Positions 48,801 to 51,373 of a stretch of 51,373 nt of DNA are shown here, in pieces. Position 1 is the first letter of the stretch. Each line of letters opens with the position of its first letter. This DNA comes from Acidimicrobiaceae bacterium UBA7830 (GTDB lineage Bacteria; Actinomycetota; Acidimicrobiia; Acidimicrobiales; Ilumatobacteraceae). Under the pieces are notes generated by a model. That model was not told the origin of the DNA. It searched no databases and saw only the letters and a program-made list of their open reading frames with translations. The stretch covers positions 14,412 to 65,784 of the forward strand of contig DLTS01000024.1 of NCBI GenBank assembly GCA_002501485.1, read 5' to 3'. The translations under genes and the position numbers were made by a program.

Positions 48801-48842
48801 CGAGGGCGAAGAGTAACGCCTACAGCGAAGAAATCAAGAGGC

Positions 48843-49157
48843 TCAAGAATTCTGAATCTTGATCTCGATATCAACGCCAGCCGGGAGCTCGATGCGCTGG
48901 AGAGAATCGATGGTCTTTGCGTTGGGATTGACGATATCGATGAGCCGCTTATGGATTCGCATCTCGAAATGCTCACGCGAGTCTTTATCGACGTGTGGCC
49001 CACGGATGACCGTGTAACGATGCTTGTCGGTCGGCAACGGAATTGGGCCGCGAACATTTGCGTCGGTGCGGTTCACCGTTTCAACAATCTTTTTCGTCGA
49101 CTGGTCGATGATCTCGTGATCAAACGCCTTCAGCCGAATACGAATATTTTGAGCCAT
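48843..49157 (-). CDS. rpsJ: 30S ribosomal protein S10 (NusE)
   Basis: A 104-residue protein: IRIRLKAFDHEIIDQS, RGPIPLPT and the C-terminal LPAGVDIEIKIQ. It serves in the ribosome and, as NusE, in antitermination. It lies 33 nt after tuf; its usual downstream partner rplC is 5.6 kb away beyond the pot operon and htrA. Confidence 0.98.
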   Translation of the reverse strand: MAQNIRIRLKAFDHEIIDQSTKKIVETVNRTDANVRGPIPLPTDKHRYTVIRGPHVDKDSREHFEMRIHKRLIDIVNPNAKTIDSLQRIELPAGVDIEIKIQNS

Positions 49158-49190
49158 ATCAATCTGCTTTCGTTCGTTGAGTGAGGGACG

Positions 49191-50375
49191 TCACTTGATG
49201 ATTTTGGTGACACGGCCCGCACCAACGGTCCGACCACCCTCACGAATCGCGAAACGCAAACCCTCATCCATCGCGATTGGCTTACCCAACTCAACAGTCA
49301 TCGTCACATTGTCACCAGGCATCACCATCTCGGTGCCCGACGGCAACTCAACAGTGCCCGTCACATCCGTCGTACGGAAGAAAAACTGCGGACGATAATT
49401 ATTGAAGAACGGCTTATGACGGCCACCCTCCTCTTTCGTCAACACATACACCTGCCCCTCAAAATCAGTATGCGGCGTAATCGAACCAGGCGCACACAAC
49501 ACCTGACCACGCTCAACATCTTCCTTATCGGTACCACGCAACAACGCACCAATATTGTCCCCAGCCTGACCCTCGTCAAGCAACTTCCGGAACATCTCAA
49601 CACCAGTACACGTCGTCTTCTGCGTATCACGCAAACCAACAATCTCAATGTCATCACCAGTGTGAATCACACCCTGCTCAACCTTGCCGGTCACCACAGT
49701 CCCACGACCAGTAATCGTGAATACATCCTCAATCGGCATCAAGAACGGCTTATCCAACTCACGCTGCGGCTCAGGAACCGACGCATCACACGCCGCCATC
49801 AACTCCATCACCTTTTCCTGCCACTCACCATCACCCTCAAGAGCCTTCAACGCCGACACCGACACAATCGGAGCATCGTCACCAGGGAACTCATACTCAT
49901 TCAACAACTCGCGGATCTCCAACTCCACAAGCTCCAACAGCTCAGCATCATCAACCATGTCCGACTTGTTCAACGCAACAACAATGTACGGAACACCAAC
50001 CTGGCGAGCCAACAACACATGCTCACGAGTCTGAGGCATCGGACCATCAGTCGCCGCAACCACCAAAATCGCCCCATCAACCTGAGCCGCACCAGTAATC
50101 ATGTTCTTGATGTAGTCAGCATGACCAGGCATATCAACATGGGCATAATGACGATTCTCCGTCTCATACTCAATATGAGCAATCGAAATCGTAATACCAC
50201 GCGCCTTCTCCTCAGGCGCCTTATCAATATTGTCAAACGACGTAAAATCAGCCATTCCACGATCAGACAACGTCTTCGAAATCGCAGCCGTCAACGTCGT
50301 CTTCCCATGGTCAATATGACCCATCGTCCCAATATTCACATGCGGCTTCGTACGCTCAAACTTCGCCTTACTCAT
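49191..50375 (-). CDS. tuf: elongation factor Tu
   Basis: A 394-residue GTPase that delivers aminoacyl-tRNA. It has GHIDHGKTT (G1), the switch I RGITI, DMPGHADYIKNM (G3), NKSDM (G4) and SALKAL (G5). ATG 50375 has an AAGGAAGC ribosome site; the frame upstream to 50723 spans the tRNA genes and is rejected. The gene's codon use is unlike its neighbours: it prefers T- and G-ending codons (ATT, GTT, TTG, ACG, GAT) with few C-ending ones. It lies 36 nt after tRNA-Met. Confidence 0.98.
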   Translation of the reverse strand: MSKAKFERTKPHVNIGTMGHIDHGKTTLTAAISKTLSDRGMADFTSFDNIDKAPEEKARGITISIAHIEYETENRHYAHVDMPGHADYIKNMITGAAQVDGAILVVAATDGPMPQTREHVLLARQVGVPYIVVALNKSDMVDDAELLELVELEIRELLNEYEFPGDDAPIVSVSALKALEGDGEWQEKVMELMAACDASVPEPQRELDKPFLMPIEDVFTITGRGTVVTGKVEQGVIHTGDDIEIVGLRDTQKTTCTGVEMFRKLLDEGQAGDNIGALLRGTDKEDVERGQVLCAPGSITPHTDFEGQVYVLTKEEGGRHKPFFNNYRPQFFFRTTDVTGTVELPSGTEMVMPGDNVTMTVELGKPIAMDEGLRFAIREGGRTVGAGRVTKIIK

Positions 50376-50411
50376 GACAATGCTTCCTTTATTTACGCTG
50401 TTTCTATTAGT

Positions 50412-50488
50412 TGGTAGCGGCGATCGGGATCGAACCGATGACCTTCCGATTATGAGCCGGATGCTCTGACCTACTGAGCTACGCCGCC
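50412..50488 (-). tRNA. tRNA-Met (anticodon CAT), elongator type
   Basis: A full cloverleaf on the minus strand: acceptor GGCGGCG with CGCCGCT, anticodon loop CTCATAA, T-arm GGTTCGATCC and an encoded CCA. The 1:72 pair is G-U, unlike the C-A mismatch of initiator tRNA. A lysidine-modified tRNA-Ile2 also has CAT, but the body resembles elongator Met. Confidence 0.92.
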
Positions 50489-50530
50489 AAGGCTTGCCCC
50501 CGGCCGATCCGGGGATCGACCGTATGGTCG

Positions 50531-50603
50531 AGCCCTCTGTGGGAATCGAACCCACGACACCAGCCTTACCATGGCTGTGCTCTGCCGACTGAGCTAAGAG
50601 GGC
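50531..50603 (-). tRNA. tRNA-Thr (anticodon GGT)
   Basis: A 73-nt minus-strand cloverleaf: acceptor GCCCTCT with AGAGGGC, anticodon GGT in the loop, T-arm GGTTCGATTCC and discriminator U. CCA is not encoded. It lies 42 nt upstream of tRNA-Met and probably shares its transcript with tuf. Confidence 0.93.
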
Positions 50604-50635
50604 ACTGGGCGCGGCAGAGCCGCGACCAGCCGGAA

Positions 50636-50657
50636 AGTGTACAGCCACAATGGCTGT
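50636..50657 (-). promoter_or_regulatory. candidate promoter of the tRNA-tuf unit, with inverted repeat
   Basis: TACACT (50636-50641, minus strand) fits a -10 and lies about 33 nt before tRNA-Thr. Directly upstream is a 7-bp inverted repeat, ACAGCCA and TGGCTGT around CAA (50641-50657). A -35 is not convincing. The repeat could be an operator or the promoter of the divergent GNAT gene could overlap it. Confidence 0.35.
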
Positions 50658-50688
50658 TCCCACCTTGAAGTAGATACGCTCCGCGGAC

Positions 50689-51207
50689 GTGAGTTCAGCG
50701 CCATCCCCACCACCGATCGTCATCCGTCGAGCAACTGTCGACGACGCTGCCGGTATTGCGGAGATTTACAACGCTGAGGTGCTCAATTCGACGAGCACGA
50801 TGGACATGGTTCCACGCACGATTGACGAGCAGCGCGATTGGATTCAACGCCGTTCAGGAGCCTTCAGCGCAATCGTTGCGTGCGATGAGACAACCAGTGA
50901 AGTGGTCGGATTCGCATCACTCTCGAAATACAAGGAACGCGCTGCCTACTCGACCACCGTGGAAGACTCGGTCTACGTTGCCCGCGAACATCATGGTCGG
51001 GGTATCGGCCACCTATTGCTGTCTGCAATCTGTGACACCGCTCGCGAAGGGGGATTTCACAGCATCATTGCCCGCATCGAAGCAAGTGGTGAAGGCTCGC
51101 TCGCGTTACACCACTCTGTTGGTTTCGAGCTTCTCGGCATCGAGCGTCAAGTGGGCCGGAAATTCAACCGATGGCTTGACGTTGCGGTGATGCAACTCAT
51201 GCTCTGA
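50689..51207 (+). CDS. GNAT N-acetyltransferase (phosphinothricin/MddA-like)
   Basis: A 172-residue GNAT enzyme: IRRATVDDAAGIAEIYN at the start, the acetyl-CoA loop HHGRGIGHLLL near 99-109, and HSVGFELLGIERQVGRKFNRWLD (in part) at the C-terminus. The pattern matches the phosphinothricin/L-methionine-sulfone acetyltransferase subgroup, which usually acetylates small amino-acid analogues. GTG 50689 is the start. It lies alone on the plus strand between two tRNA genes and is followed by a strong hairpin. The true substrate is not known. Confidence 0.88.
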   Translation: MSSAPSPPPIVIRRATVDDAAGIAEIYNAEVLNSTSTMDMVPRTIDEQRDWIQRRSGAFSAIVACDETTSEVVGFASLSKYKERAAYSTTVEDSVYVAREHHGRGIGHLLLSAICDTAREGGFHSIIARIEASGEGSLALHHSVGFELLGIERQVGRKFNRWLDVAVMQLML

Positions 51208-51208
51208 A

Positions 51209-51249
51209 CGTTTCGAGCCGGTCGGAAGATCTCCGGCCGGCTCGAAACG
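51209..51249 (+). terminator. long hairpin after the GNAT gene
   Basis: CGTTTCGAGCCGG pairs perfectly with its complement (13 bp), and an inner T-G pair plus CGGA with TCCG extend the stem to about 18 bp around a 5-nt loop. It starts 2 nt after the GNAT stop. No U-run follows, so it acts as a stable 3' end or a weaker intrinsic terminator. It may also stop transcripts from tRNA-Tyr on the other strand. Confidence 0.75.
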
Positions 51250-51297
51250 GGGTTGGGCTGATCCGGTTATTGGCCGAAGCAGTCACATCTCTGTTGT

Positions 51298-51373
51298 TGG
51301 TGGGCCGGGGAGGATTTGAACCTCCGAAGGCAATGCCGGCAGATTTACAGTCTGCTCCCTTTGGCCGCTCGGG
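51298..51373 (-). tRNA. tRNA-Tyr (anticodon GTA), 5' end cut by window
   Basis: The minus strand shows a D-arm start (CCCGAGCGGCC), anticodon GTA in CTGTAAATC, the long class-II variable arm, T-arm GGTTCGAATCC and an encoded CCA at 51298-51300. The 5' acceptor strand lies beyond the window edge. The long variable arm with GTA separates it from tRNA-Leu and tRNA-Ser. Confidence 0.92.

Noticed and set aside
49416..50417. A 333-codon open frame on the plus strand opposite tuf
   Set aside because: It is exactly antisense to tuf, arises from tuf's avoidance of codons that read as stops on the other strand, and encodes an implausible Arg/Asn/Thr-rich protein.
50376..50723. N-terminal extension of EF-Tu to 510 residues
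   Set aside because: The added stretch is the translated sequence of tRNA-Met and tRNA-Thr; EF-Tu begins SKAKFERTKPH at 50375.
1..51373. CRISPR arrays, insertion sequences, prophage or attachment sites
   Set aside because: No spaced direct repeats, transposase or integrase motifs, or duplicated tRNA ends were seen; all longer stretches are accounted for by housekeeping or transport genes.

Overview
The window looks like the chromosome of an actinobacterium of moderate GC, most likely in or near the class Acidimicrobiia. That is inferred from gene content (mycofactocin genes, zinc-type S14, a gene order running from ribosomal proteins through rplM-rpsI-glmM-glmS to alr-tsaE-tsaB-rimI-tsaD and groESL, and several apparently leaderless genes), not from a database match. 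Nearly all genes lie on the minus strand. There is no phage, insertion sequence or CRISPR array. Every stretch of more than 300 bases carries a gene.

Left part (1-5307), the most unusual accessory region. A minus-strand operon encodes a mycofactocin-type, NDMA-dependent alcohol dehydrogenase, a MoxR AAA+ ATPase and a von Willebrand A protein. It diverges from plus-strand mftA-mftB-mftC, the mycofactocin precursor peptide, its carrier and the radical SAM maturase, which run on by a 4-nt overlap into plsY. Two adjacent palindromes sit in the shared intergenic region. The later maturation genes (mftD, mftE, mftF) are not here. The arrangement suggests, without proving it, that the MoxR/vWA pair matures or reactivates the dehydrogenase.

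5308-13845 is a minus-strand run: a kinase-fold protein coupled to a copper-exporting ATPase and a CopZ-like chaperone, a second kinase-fold protein, a secreted NlpC/P60 peptidase, guaA, a CoA-type Nudix hydrolase and a newly called 59-residue protein. One small membrane protein gene lies on the plus strand.

13846-28529 holds groESL under two tandem CIRCE-like operators, then (upstream in transcription) maf, dusB, the tRNA t6A genes tsaD/tsaB/tsaE with rimI, alr, acpS, a giant GlmS-like protein of 1111 residues, glmM, rpsI, rplM and truA.

28544-43286 is the S10-spc-alpha ribosomal cluster from rplC to rplQ, with secY, adk, infA and rpoA. infA appears to start at CTG. The expected map gene is absent. 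L22 and S3 carry long acidic tails.

43287-51373: rpsJ is separated from rplC by about 5.6 kb that holds a polyamine ABC transporter operon (potABCD) and an HtrA-type protease. Upstream of rpsJ lie tuf, with base composition unlike its neighbours, tRNA-Met, tRNA-Thr, a plus-strand GNAT acetyltransferase and a truncated tRNA-Tyr. The likely transcript from the tRNAs through tuf-rpsJ-potABCD ends at a strong terminator before htrA, and the rest of the S10 cluster must restart from its own promoter.
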